Assembly (NCBI GenBank): GCA_046262015.1
Contig: JBHENN010000123.1
Span: 7,608-71,607, forward strand
DNA length: 64,000 nucleotides
DNA from: JBHENN01 sp046262015
Lineage (GTDB): Bacteria > Actinomycetota > CADDZG01 > WHSQ01
Direction of reading: 5' to 3'
Part shown: positions 1-8,083 of the stretch, piece after piece
How positions within the stretch are numbered: position 1 is the first letter of the stretch
Layout: each line of letters opens with the position of its first letter
Notes under the pieces: model-generated
What the model was told of the DNA's origin: nothing
Seen by the model: only the letters and a program-made list of their open reading frames with translations
Databases searched by the model: none
Program-made: the position numbers and the translations under genes

Positions 1-396
1 GCCATGAACGAAGCTTTCGAGAGGGATCCGTTCTTCTACCCCGCAACCCCGGGACACTTCCAGGATTTCTATCGGGGCCAGCGAGGTTTCGATCACTCCC
101 TGTGGGTGCTCGCGTTCGCGGGGGAGGATCTGGCGGGCTTCATCCTTTCCTTCACCGAGCGTTCCGGCGACAAGGAACTCGGATGGGTCGCTTCCCTCGG
201 AGTTCTAGCGCCGTGGCGACGCCGGGGACTGGGTGACGCACTCCTCCGCACATCTTTCCACCGGCTGCACCAGCGGGGTCTTCGCAAGATCGGTCTTGGC
301 GTTGACGCCTCGAACGAAACGAACGCGCTCCACCTCTACGAACGAGCCGGGATGGAGATCCTGAACCAAGCCGACAGCTGGGCGCTAGACATCTGA
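1..396 (+). CDS. GNAT acetyltransferase, C-terminal part (cut by left edge)
   Basis: The frame is open from base 1, so the gene probably starts outside the window; the ATG at base 4 looks internal. The visible 130 residues are a GNAT fold. The acetyl-CoA loop is seen as PWRRRGLGDALL near residue 70, followed by the usual C-terminal VDASNETNALHLYERAGM segment. The phrase around residues 2-30 resembles the start of the second GNAT repeat of mycothiol-synthase-like two-domain proteins, so the whole protein is probably about 300 residues. It would transfer an acetyl group from acetyl-CoA to an amine; the substrate cannot be told. Confidence 0.8.
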   Translation, partial: AMNEAFERDPFFYPATPGHFQDFYRGQRGFDHSLWVLAFAGEDLAGFILSFTERSGDKELGWVASLGVLAPWRRRGLGDALLRTSFHRLHQRGLRKIGLGVDASNETNALHLYERAGMEILNQADSWALDI

Positions 397-534
397 TCCC
401 GTAAGCGAGGGAAGGTGCGATACTGCTCGAAGTGAATGCAGAGGAATCTTCGACTAGCGACCGGTCGTCACTCGGTGAACCCGCTCGACACAAGGGGCGT
501 TCTGACAGTGGCTGAGACGACACCCGGCAGGCGC

Positions 535-1005
535 ATGTCGGCTGAGAACGCCACCAAGAAGCTCACGCAAATGGGGACCAAGCGCACCGCCGGGACCTCG
601 AAGGCCTTCACGCCCGAGGAACGAGCCGCGATGAGAGAGCGCGCCAAGGAGCTCAAGGCGGCCGCGAACAGAGCGGAGGGCGAGAAAGCCTTGGTGACGG
701 CGATCGCCAAGATGCCGGAGCCGGACCGCGCTTTAGGCAAGCGACTTCACGAGATCATCAAAGCCACTGCACCGGATCTGGCTCCGAAGACTTGGTACGG
801 CATGCCTGCGTACACCAAAGACGACAAGGTCATCTGCTTCTTCCAACACGCGGACAAGTTCAAAGCCAGGTACGCGACGCTCGGCTTCAACGACACGGCC
901 AACCTGGATCATGGTGACATGTGGCCGACTTCGTTCGCGTTGAAGCAGTTGACCCCCGAAGTAGAAGCAAAGATCGCACGGCTCGTGAAGAAAGCGGTGC
1001 GGTGA
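535..1005 (+). CDS. DUF1801 family protein (YdhG-like)
   Basis: The protein is 156 residues from the ATG at 535; the frame is open upstream, with a possible GTG at 508 and an ATG at 436. The N-terminal third is lysine- and alanine-rich and looks helical (residues about 20-50). The rest is a DUF1801 fold, marked by TWYGMPAY, an aromatic-rich strand [18 protein letters not shown], and a final helical segment [17 protein letters not shown]. This family is related to small iron-chaperone-like proteins and proteins of unknown role. Nothing around it suggests an operon. Confidence 0.75.
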   Translation: MSAENATKKLTQMGTKRTAGTSKAFTPEERAAMRERAKELKAAANRAEGEKALVTAIAKMPEPDRALGKRLHEIIKATAPDLAPKTWYGMPAYTKDDKVICFFQHADKFKARYATLGFNDTANLDHGDMWPTSFALKQLTPEVEAKIARLVKKAVR

Positions 1006-1037
1006 CTTGTGCCCTCGGGGGCGCTGAGGTCGAACAG

Positions 1038-1195
1038 CTAGGGCGGCTCCGAGGCTATCGGCGTCCGTGAGGTCGCCGCCGCGCCCCCGCTGGCAACCAC
1101 GACCGCGCCGATCGCGGCGACGTCAAGCGTCGAGAGCGACTGGTCGAGCACGACGAAGCCGGCAAGCGCGGCCAGCGCCGGGTCGAGCGAAACAC
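1038..1195 (-). pseudogene. Remnant of an EamA/RhtA-type exporter (C-terminal end)
   Basis: About 50 residues ending at the TAG at 1038-1040 match the last two membrane helices of drug/metabolite (EamA) exporters. The segment begins SLDPALAALAGFVVLDQSLS and continues through a glycine/alanine/valine-rich helix. Upstream the same frame becomes unrelated, low-quality sequence, and part of the family signature falls in another frame. The gene therefore appears truncated and decayed. This explains most of the 380-base stretch between the DUF1801 gene and the kinase gene. Confidence 0.55.
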
Positions 1196-1385
1196 GTCCT
1201 GCCCCCAGAAGGCTCGACGCTGGAAGATGTCCGCGACCTGCTGGGCGAAGAAGGTCTGCTCCCCGGCTGACAAAGCGGGATGCCAGCGCCACTGCTAAGG
1301 CAAACGTGCCGGGTGGGAGGGTTACCCAGCCGCAGCCAGATAGATCAAAGCGCTGCCGGTCCCGAGCATCCTCTAACGTGATCCC

Positions 1386-1913
1386 GTGGAGAGCGTCGTT
1401 CCGGTCGTTGTCATCACCGGGACCATCGGGGTCGGCAAGACTACGGTCGCCACCGCGATGTCGGAGATCCTGCACGAGCGAGGGATCCGCCACGGCATCC
1501 TGGAGGTTGACTGGCTAGGCGAGGTGTACCCGGCACCCTATCCGGACGATCCATACAGCACGAGCTTTGCGATGCAAAACCTGGCGGCGATCTGGCCCAA
1601 CTACCTCGAAGTCGGGATCACGAGAGCGATCGTGACGATGACGCTGGAGAACCACCAGGAGCTAGAAGGTCTTAGAACCGCGCTGAGTTCGCCGAACCTC
1701 ACCGTGGTGCGCCTCGAGGCATCGACCGACACGCGCGCTGCCAGGATCAAGCATCGCGAGCTTGGGAACCTCCTCAACCTCTTCCTCGAGAAGACCGACC
1801 CTCTCGCCGCAAAGATGAAGCGTTTCGGGATCGGGGATCTTGTCGTTGACAACGACCACCGCACACCTCAGGAGGTGGCGGAAGAGGTCTTGACCTCGAT
1901 CGGGTGGATCTAG
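1386..1913 (+). CDS. P-loop NTPase / small-molecule kinase-like protein
   Basis: The protein is 175 residues with a GTG start. A Walker A motif, GTIGVGKTT, lies at residues 9-17 directly after a hydrophobic strand, as in AAA_33-type kinases. A second strand with VDWLGE near residue 40 fits the substrate-binding aspartate of nucleoside or adenylylsulfate-type kinases. RLEASTDTRAARIKHRE near residue 110 looks like the lid arginine region. VVDNDHRTPQEVAEEVL at the end resembles the final helix of shikimate/gluconate-type kinases. The substrate is unknown. It stands alone on the plus strand. Confidence 0.75.
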   Translation: MESVVPVVVITGTIGVGKTTVATAMSEILHERGIRHGILEVDWLGEVYPAPYPDDPYSTSFAMQNLAAIWPNYLEVGITRAIVTMTLENHQELEGLRTALSSPNLTVVRLEASTDTRAARIKHRELGNLLNLFLEKTDPLAAKMKRFGIGDLVVDNDHRTPQEVAEEVLTSIGWI

Positions 1914-2032
1914 GGATATCGATCCAGCCGGTGACATCCGGCACCGAGACCCTGCTCCCATGATTGCGATCGTCGCGAGGGTGGGAAAAGATTGAGAATC
2001 TCGATAGTCCTGCTCGTGACGAGGAGGAAACC

Positions 2033-2260
2033 ATGGGACGTGGTGAGACGGGCGCACCACCCCTGCTTGAAGCAGTAACAACTGCAGTGAGCCTTCCCGA
2101 TCGGACGCGAGCGGCCCGAGAGATACGGCCCGTTGTGGAGAAGGTGAGCGATCCAGACTCGACGTACGAGATCCGCTATCTCGCAGCATGCGAACATCAA
2201 GCTGCGCGACGTCGCGCGGCGATACGTCGAGGCCTGGAGCAGCGCACCGCCAAGAGATAA
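2033..2260 (+). CDS. Small hypothetical protein with a strong ribosome-binding site
   Basis: This 75-residue frame starts at an ATG directly preceded by GAGGAGGAAACC, an almost ideal Shine-Dalgarno sequence, the strongest in this neighbourhood. The protein has a hydrophobic stretch PPLLEAVTTAV near residues 9-19 and a basic, arginine-rich tail, RRRAAIRRGLEQRTAKR. I recognise no family. The PAP2 gene follows closely and may be co-transcribed: a second GGAGAGGAGGAG lies right after this stop. It could be a short DNA- or membrane-associated protein. Confidence 0.5.
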   Translation: MGRGETGAPPLLEAVTTAVSLPDRTRAAREIRPVVEKVSDPDSTYEIRYLAACEHQAARRRAAIRRGLEQRTAKR

Positions 2261-2380
2261 GGGAGAGGAGGAGCCCCCCTGACGCGTGACCGGACTCCTT
2301 TCGGCGGCAGAGCCCGCAAACAGAAGAGCCTGAAGAGAGGCGAGTCGGAACTCGCCCGCCAGCTCGGACGAGCTGGGATC

Positions 2381-2863
2381 GTGACCAGACACCCGGTGAC
2401 GTGGATGGGAGTCACCGCGCTCATGGCCCGGCTGGGCGGGCCGACAGGGCGCCGGGCAGCGAGACGGGGAGCGCTCTGTTACCTGGTAGGAGGGGCGGTA
2501 GGCAACCTTCCGAAACCCCTGTTCGGGCGGCCCCAGCCCCGTCACCGGAAAGTCAAGAAACCGCAGATCTTCAGGGGCTCTTTCCCGTCGGGTCACAACG
2601 CTGCCGAGGTGGCGTACGTGTTTGGTGCCTCCCAGGAAGCTCCTGCCGCGCTCATCCTTCTTGCACCTATGGCGCTGATCGGGCACTGGTCCCTCGTGAG
2701 GGACGGCAAACACTTTGTCAGCGACACGCTTGTTGGGGGAACGATGGGACTGGCGGTTGCGGCCGTGGCAGCCAGGGTCTGGCCGCCCCCGCAGCGCCTG
2801 CTGAGCGGTCACCCTCGGAGTAGCGCCGACCTTTCGCTCTCTCGTTCCGAGCCCACGAACTGA
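2381..2863 (+). CDS. PAP2-superfamily phosphatase, membrane
   Basis: The three PAP2 phosphatase motifs are in order: KPLFGRP near residue 47, FPSGHNAAE near residue 70 (catalytic histidine), and VRDGKHFVSD near residue 110 (nucleophile histidine plus aspartate). The GTG at 2381 gives 160 residues. The same frame is open back to 2261, and a strong GGAGAGGAGGAG sits 5-6 bases before a CTG at 2279, which would add 34 residues typical of the family's N-terminus. The true start may therefore be non-canonical. Members dephosphorylate lipid phosphates such as undecaprenyl pyrophosphate or phosphatidate at the membrane. Confidence 0.85.
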   Translation: MTRHPVTWMGVTALMARLGGPTGRRAARRGALCYLVGGAVGNLPKPLFGRPQPRHRKVKKPQIFRGSFPSGHNAAEVAYVFGASQEAPAALILLAPMALIGHWSLVRDGKHFVSDTLVGGTMGLAVAAVAARVWPPPQRLLSGHPRSSADLSLSRSEPTN

Positions 2864-2887
2864 CCGCGGACGTGCGGGGGGCGAGCG

Positions 2888-3364
2888 CTAGTCGGCCTTG
2901 TGCTCGTTCGGCCTCGACTGCGCACGATCGCGGCGCACGAAGGAGAACGCTCCGTCGGGTTCCAGCACCGCGAACTCGAGCTCGCTGAGGTCACCGATCC
3001 CCTGCTCGCGCGCCGCGTCGGTGAGGTCTCCGACCTGGAGGCGATGGGTGCGAAGGACCTCCTCCACGGGTTCACCTTGGTGGAACACGACCGCCGGCAC
3101 CCCGTACGCGGCCACGTGCACCTTGGTCCACCGGAACCCGAGGTAGGAGATCACAAGCGACCAGAGAGCCATCGTCCCGATCGCCAGGATCGCCCCCGTG
3201 ATGGAGTAGTCCTCTTGTGTCACGCCCTGCTGGATCAGGTCTCCCATCACCACGACAACGATCAGCTCGAAGGCCGACATCTCCGCTAGTTCGCGCCGTC
3301 CGGTGGCACGCGTGAGTATGAGGATCAGGAAGTACATGACCGACGCGCGGATCACGATATCCAT
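2888..3364 (-). CDS. YetF-like (DUF421) membrane protein
   Basis: The protein is 158 residues. Two or three membrane helices occupy the first 75 residues, with the family phrase ATGRRELAEMSAFELI between helices one and two. A small soluble domain follows, typical of YetF proteins: a strand-rich part with GVPAVVFHQGEPVEEVLRTH and ELEFAVLEPDGAFSFVRR. The family is widespread in bacteria and of unclear function. Its start codon overlaps the stop of the gene encoded upstream on the same strand (TGATG arrangement), so the two are translationally coupled. Confidence 0.85.
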   Translation of the reverse strand: MDIVIRASVMYFLILILTRATGRRELAEMSAFELIVVVVMGDLIQQGVTQEDYSITGAILAIGTMALWSLVISYLGFRWTKVHVAAYGVPAVVFHQGEPVEEVLRTHRLQVGDLTDAAREQGIGDLSELEFAVLEPDGAFSFVRRDRAQSRPNEHKAD

Positions 3365-3882
3365 CAGGGCGCGAGCCTCGTATCAAAGCTCACCGCGGTT
3401 ATGGGCGCACCATCGATCTCTAGCTCGACAGTGCCTGGGGTGCCACGGTGTACCGATGGCTGGACGCGCCAGTCGACATGGACCCGGAACACGTCGCCTT
3501 CGGGAGGGTCGAACTCCCACACCAGCATCCCCCCATCGACAGCTTCTGCGGACGGCGCGGGATAGACCCCGTTGAGGTCGAACAGCGTGAAGTACTCGTG
3601 ACTGATCTTGAGAGTTATCGGTGAGTCGAAGCCGCCCTCGTGCCGGACATAGATATCGAACGGCGAAGCCAGACCGGCCCGCGAGAGCTCCGGGTAGCGG
3701 ACGCGCAGCCCATAACCGGCGCTCTCGGAAGAGACATCCGAATGCCTGAGACCGACCAGGCCGAACAGCGCGCCCACGATCACGAATGCGAATAGCAACA
3801 CGACGATCCGGCGCGCCCATGCGGTTCGGTGCCAGAACCTCAGAGGAAGGATGGAGGGGCGGGTCGAGTACGACTTGACCAA
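3364..3882 (-). CDS. Hypothetical membrane-anchored protein coupled to the YetF-like gene
   Basis: The protein is 172 residues with a TTG start. A basic N-terminus is followed by one membrane helix (VVLLFAFVIVGALFGLVGL, residues about 27-45). The remaining 125 residues are predicted outside the membrane and rich in beta strands, with alternating hydrophobic residues such as DVFRVHVDWRVQPSVHRG. I do not recognise the family. The one-base TGATG overlap with the downstream YetF-like gene suggests the two proteins work together at the cell surface. Confidence 0.7.
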   Translation of the reverse strand: MVKSYSTRPSILPLRFWHRTAWARRIVVLLFAFVIVGALFGLVGLRHSDVSSESAGYGLRVRYPELSRAGLASPFDIYVRHEGGFDSPITLKISHEYFTLFDLNGVYPAPSAEAVDGGMLVWEFDPPEGDVFRVHVDWRVQPSVHRGTPGTVELEIDGAPITAVSFDTRLAP

Positions 3883-4148
3883 GTGTTCCCTCCGTCAGCG
3901 CTCCGCCGGCGACCGCGCCACCTCTGCAAGCCATCATCGACGCCGAAGAGTGGAGGAGCGCGGCAATCCGGGGCGCTTCGAGGGAACCTGACGCGCACCT
4001 CTCTTCCAGATCCTTCCATGGGTTCGCCGACAGCACCCCTGACTACATGTCGCAGGGTGGCGCTACGTTCGCGGCGGTTTCCATCAAGGTCCGCGCCCGG
4101 TGCAACCTACGAGCCGGGACTCCGCCAGGTCCTAGATTCCTCTGGAGC

Positions 4149-4406
4149 TCAGACGCTGGTCGCCTCGTCGGCCGGGGCTTCGTCGTCTCCGATCGGCCAC
4201 TTCAGCTGGAATTCGACCTCTTCCTCGTCGTCGCCCCGCTCGTGCTCGATGCTGAACTCGGCGCGCACGGGGACGTTGATACGCTCTCCCGCCACCTGGA
4301 TGCGGAACGGCCCACCCGATTCGAGAGCGTCGGCGAGACGCCGGAGCTTTGCCACTACCTCGGGTATCGAATACATCCGTTCGACATCCCGCGATCCCTC
4401 AGCCAC
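4149..4406 (-). CDS. Amphi-Trp domain protein
   Basis: The protein is 85 residues from a GTG; an ATG ten codons later is an alternative. The sequence YSIPEVVAKLRRLADALESG followed by a strand with RIQVAGERINVPV and the acidic EVEFQLKWP strand matches the small amphi-Trp domain: one helix, then amphipathic strands ending near a conserved tryptophan. The function of this domain is unknown; it is common in archaea and some bacteria. The gene is divergent from the DUF3592 gene, with about 100 bases between them. Confidence 0.75.
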   Translation of the reverse strand: MAEGSRDVERMYSIPEVVAKLRRLADALESGGPFRIQVAGERINVPVRAEFSIEHERGDDEEEVEFQLKWPIGDDEAPADEATSV

Positions 4407-4510
4407 CAGGGTTCTCCTTTCCGTGGACCGATGCGACGAGCAACCGACGTTACAACTCGGCTGTTGCCGACCATCACCCCTGCCGTGCGGATCCGGGGCC
4501 CAGGTGCAAG

Positions 4511-5452
4511 ATGGAGCAGATGAGCGATCCTCGCCGCTTCGGCCGGACCCCCATCGCTCTGGCGATGCTCGTCGCGGTCGGCGCCCTCGGCGTGTTCCTC
4601 ATAGGGCTCGCCGTGAAGCAGAGGAACGCGGACGCGGGCTTCAGCGCACGCGCCGTGGAGGTCGAGGCACGCGTGCTCTCCGCGACCGAGACCCGGGTGC
4701 GAAGGAACCCTGCCTCCACGAGGGCGCAGGTGTCGTTCTCGACCCCCGATGAGGTAGCCCCCGCTATCGGCGAGGTGATCGACTGCCCCGAGGCGCGGGT
4801 GCCGGTCGATGCAGAGGTCATCCGGGTGCTCTACGACCCCACCAACAGAACCGACATCAGGGTCCCGGGTTGTGTCGACAAGGACTTCAAGCTGTTCCTT
4901 GCCCTGGGGATACTCGTGCTGGCGCTGGATGCCGCGATCTTCGCAGCCATCAGGAAAGCACGCCGTACCACGGATCTCCCTGCGCCGGTGGTCGAAGTAA
5001 CGGACCCAGATGCCGAGCCGATCGTCGTCAAGCAGAAGCAGAGCAGCGTGATCGCGATCTACGGATTCCTCGCGGTCGTCTTTGCGATCGCGCTGGTGCG
5101 CGGCCATCTCGGCGCGGAGACGACCACGGGGCGGGTGGTGGGCGACCTCATCTTCGGAGCACTCACGCTCGGATCGATCGCAGCGCTGGTGCGGTTCCAG
5201 AAGCGCCCCGGAAGGATTACGGTGGCCCGGGACGTCATCTCCTATTCGCACCGTGGCGCGACCACACCGATCGAGCTGCACCGTACGGGCGATCTCTATA
5301 TCGGCCGGACCTTTACGGCCTCGGGGATCGCCGCAGCCCACTACCTCAAGGTCGATGGCTCCGACGCGGTCATCTCGTTGGCGGTGTTCGATCGGAACGA
5401 GGTTGAAAGAGCATGCCTCGCGATGGGATGGGGCTTCTCCGAGAGGTCGTGA
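4511..5452 (+). CDS. DUF3592-type membrane protein
   Basis: The protein is 313 residues from the ATG at 4511; a second ATG lies three codons on. One membrane helix is near residues 14-33. The following extracytoplasmic domain has the DUF3592 pattern (VEVEARVLSATETR, then VIRVLYDPTNRTDIR) and two cysteines. Three more hydrophobic helices lie near residues 125-145, 180-195 and 205-225, followed by a cytosolic PH-like end. The role of the family is not known. It converges on the next gene, with 43 bases between stops. Confidence 0.7.
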   Translation: MEQMSDPRRFGRTPIALAMLVAVGALGVFLIGLAVKQRNADAGFSARAVEVEARVLSATETRVRRNPASTRAQVSFSTPDEVAPAIGEVIDCPEARVPVDAEVIRVLYDPTNRTDIRVPGCVDKDFKLFLALGILVLALDAAIFAAIRKARRTTDLPAPVVEVTDPDAEPIVVKQKQSSVIAIYGFLAVVFAIALVRGHLGAETTTGRVVGDLIFGALTLGSIAALVRFQKRPGRITVARDVISYSHRGATTPIELHRTGDLYIGRTFTASGIAAAHYLKVDGSDAVISLAVFDRNEVERACLAMGWGFSERS

Positions 5453-5495
5453 TCGCGGGCCCGAGCCTCGGCCGTGCCCAGGGCCGGGTGAAGGC

Positions 5496-5960
5496 CTATC
5501 TCTCGGGTTCCGGCGCGTCCGCATCGATGGCCCCGGTCACGATCGCCGAATTGATCTGGAACGACATCGGTACCGGTCCGCCGGATAGCAGACCGGCGTC
5601 GTCCAACCGGCGCAACAACTCCTGATTGGCCTTGTTCTGTTCGTCCCTCGCCCTCGCATCCTCGTCGGGATCGCCGGTGACGGGAAGCATCGTCTGCAGC
5701 GTGGGGAGATGTTCGACATCGCCGGACTCATAGATGCGCGCATACGAGTCGCCCCAGATGCGGTGGAACGAGTAGAACTCCAGATATCGCCCCCGGTCAT
5801 CGGCGGCGTAGACGTAGCGGACCAAGCCCGATCCCTCTCTCTGTCGTACGGCCCCCCGAGATGGACCGATGGGCGGGGGTTCGATGGCCAGGCCCCATCC
5901 GGGATGCAGCTCGGCGAGCCTCGCGGCGAGCGCGACCGCGATCGGATCCTTAGCCGGCAT
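5496..5960 (-). CDS. Hypothetical soluble protein
   Basis: The protein is 154 residues with no signal peptide or membrane helix and good codon bias for this genome. It contains an aromatic-rich central part (RYVYAADDRGRYLEFYSFHRIWG) and a polar helical segment DEDARARDEQNKANQELLRR. No family is recognised. It may be a small cytosolic protein related to immunity or inhibitor families, but that is only a guess from its size and charge. Confidence 0.65.
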   Translation of the reverse strand: MPAKDPIAVALAARLAELHPGWGLAIEPPPIGPSRGAVRQREGSGLVRYVYAADDRGRYLEFYSFHRIWGDSYARIYESGDVEHLPTLQTMLPVTGDPDEDARARDEQNKANQELLRRLDDAGLLSGGPVPMSFQINSAIVTGAIDADAPEPER

Positions 5961-6128
5961 CGCGAGAACCAGTCGCCCTGGGGGGATGAGGTGGCTGGTG
6001 ACTCCACGAGCGGTGCGAGAGTGTCTGCATCCGCAGTTCCTGATATCGCGTTCTTGACGGGTGATGCATGCAAAAGCGATGTCCGGCGCCGCCAGGCTGA
6101 CGCGTTGAGAGCTTCTTCTCTCCCCGCA

Positions 6129-6260
6129 TCACAGGTTCCTGTACACATCTCGGCGGTGCGCGACCCGCGTCACAAGCAGGCGGCTCGCTTTGTCGTCGAC
6201 CACATAGACCACGCGATGATCGCCAACTCTGATGCGATACAAGTCCATACCAGAATTCAT
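6129..6260 (-). pseudogene. RelE/ParE-type toxin fragment
   Basis: A 43-codon frame on the minus strand ends at TGA 6131-6129. Its residues include LYRIRVGDHRVVYVVDD and LLVTRVAHRRDVY, the C-terminal half of RelE/ParE toxins, where the arginine and histidine of the active centre sit. A complete toxin has about 85-90 residues; the upstream half and any antitoxin gene are missing. It is therefore best read as the relic of a lost toxin-antitoxin pair. It is too short to stand out as a gene but is clear by motif. Confidence 0.6.
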
Positions 6261-6347
6261 ACCCTTTTTCGTACCGAAACCATGCCCATCTGGGGCCGGC
6301 GTCAGGGTGGGTGTCGGTCCCAGGAGGACTGAGGTGGTCGCGGGCCT

Positions 6348-7778
6348 CTAGAACGTCCTGCGCTCGAGAGTGAAGTCACCGTTGAGGTTCTGGAGCCGCA
6401 CGTAGTCGACCGCTACCAGGTCGTCGTCGTCGAAGTAGAGAAGCTGTGCGTCGTAGGTCTTGTCCGTCTCGAGCGTCAGGGACTTCAGCCCGGTGGCGCC
6501 GGTCGATCCGACCGTAAGGATCCTCGACCCGTCGATCTCCTCGATGCTGCCCTCATGGGTGTGCCCGGCGACAACGACGCCGACCTCTCCGAACGCGTCG
6601 CGGCTGAGGATGCTGTCGTGCACCGCAAGGACGTCCGCCGTGGTGCCTTGGAGACCCTCCGCGACTCGAGGGGCCTCGGCGGCGCGGTCCTCGCGCTTCG
6701 CGTCCTCTGGGATGGGTGCGGTGGAGTAGGTCGGGTCGGCCCATCCGAATATGTCCACCGAATCGACCGCTGTGCTCGATCCATCGAGCAGCTCGACGTT
6801 GTCCAGAGCCGCCAGCCGGCGGAGTGTGCCGGGAGCGTCGTGGTTGCCGCTCACGAAGAGATACGGAACCCTCAGTCGCTCGATCTCACGGGTCATCAGC
6901 TCGTCGATCGGTCCGCTCAGCGACGATAGCCCGCCGGTATCGAGAACCGACGACGATATGTCTCCCGTGTCGACCACTGCGTCGGCGTCGAACTCCGCAA
7001 CGAGCTGACTGATGAAGTCGAACGCGAGGGGGTTGGCGTGGATGTCACTGACGTGAAGGATCACGGTGTCCAGCTGTCGCGGGTCCCGCGCGGGGGCGCC
7101 AAGCACGACCATCAGGTCTGACATCCGCCGTGCCGCGATCTCGTAGCGCGAACGTGCTTCGTCGAGGAGCTGGACCCGTTCGCCGACGGCATCGATGACC
7201 GCACGCGCCCGGCTGATGGGACCGTTGAACGTGGGATCGTCGAACGCTTCGAGCCGGTAATCGACTGCCGTTCCCGCTAGAACCAGCAAGGCCCCCATAC
7301 CTCCGACGGCTGCACCCGCCAGCGCTCTCCTCCACCGTCGCTGGAACAACACCAGCGTCGTGATGACGCCCAGAGCGGCCGCTCCCGACAACGTCCGTAC
7401 CGCGATGCGCCGCGCAAGGATCCCGAGGTCCTGCTCGATCGCCTCGCGGAGCTCGGCTCGCCCCGTCGTCGACGTGGCGAGGTCGGCGAGCCGCTCGACA
7501 TCGACCTCGTCGATATCGACCTGCAACCGCAGTGGGATCGAATGGGTTCCTGCCGAAACCGTCCCGATCGCGGGGACGCGCACCACCGTTTCCGCGTGCC
7601 CCAGCTCGGCCCGAGCCGACACCGCGGTCGGACCGACACCCATCACGACCGGAGGCACAAACATGAGACCGCCCACGGCCGCCGCGACCACGAGCACCCA
7701 TCCAAGCCCTCGTAACAGGAGAGATGGTCGTTTGAGTCGCCCCGATGCCGCGACGGGCTGGGCGGGCTCCGGCAACAT
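6348..7778 (-). CDS. Membrane-anchored metallophosphoesterase
   Basis: From the ATG at 7778 the protein is 476 residues; the frame is open another 54 codons but that part looks like non-coding proline/arginine sequence. There is a membrane helix near residues 18-40 and an extracytoplasmic stretch of about 90 residues. Two further helices (about 130-150 and 160-175) follow, then a calcineurin-like domain with DIHANPL, DTGDISSS, SGNHDAPG, AVHDS and GHTHEG, which supply the two-metal site ligands. The substrate is unknown. Downstream of the last motif is a beta-rich tail. It is divergent from PEP carboxylase. Confidence 0.85.
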   Translation of the reverse strand: MLPEPAQPVAASGRLKRPSLLLRGLGWVLVVAAAVGGLMFVPPVVMGVGPTAVSARAELGHAETVVRVPAIGTVSAGTHSIPLRLQVDIDEVDVERLADLATSTTGRAELREAIEQDLGILARRIAVRTLSGAAALGVITTLVLFQRRWRRALAGAAVGGMGALLVLAGTAVDYRLEAFDDPTFNGPISRARAVIDAVGERVQLLDEARSRYEIAARRMSDLMVVLGAPARDPRQLDTVILHVSDIHANPLAFDFISQLVAEFDADAVVDTGDISSSVLDTGGLSSLSGPIDELMTREIERLRVPYLFVSGNHDAPGTLRRLAALDNVELLDGSSTAVDSVDIFGWADPTYSTAPIPEDAKREDRAAEAPRVAEGLQGTTADVLAVHDSILSRDAFGEVGVVVAGHTHEGSIEEIDGSRILTVGSTGATGLKSLTLETDKTYDAQLLYFDDDDLVAVDYVRLQNLNGDFTLERRTF

Positions 7779-8083
7779 CGTCGTAGCCTGCCAGCTCGGA
7801 CTTGGATAGGAGTAACCACGGGCGGAGGGCAGCAGAACGGAACCTCGTCCCGATCCCCTGCCGTTGCGGACCCGGGGACCGGGAGCGAGACGTGAGCGAC
7901 GGCCTCTTGGTCCATACTTGTCCGTCACGACGGCCGACACCGGCAGCGTTGCCCCCGTCAGCTCATCATCGCTCTGACCGCCGATGATCGGGGGCAGCCA
8001 TCTCGAACCGCATACCTATAGAGGGCCTGCGAGACGACGTCCGCGCCCTGGGCGAGGTCCTGGGCACCGTCCTGCATGAGCAG

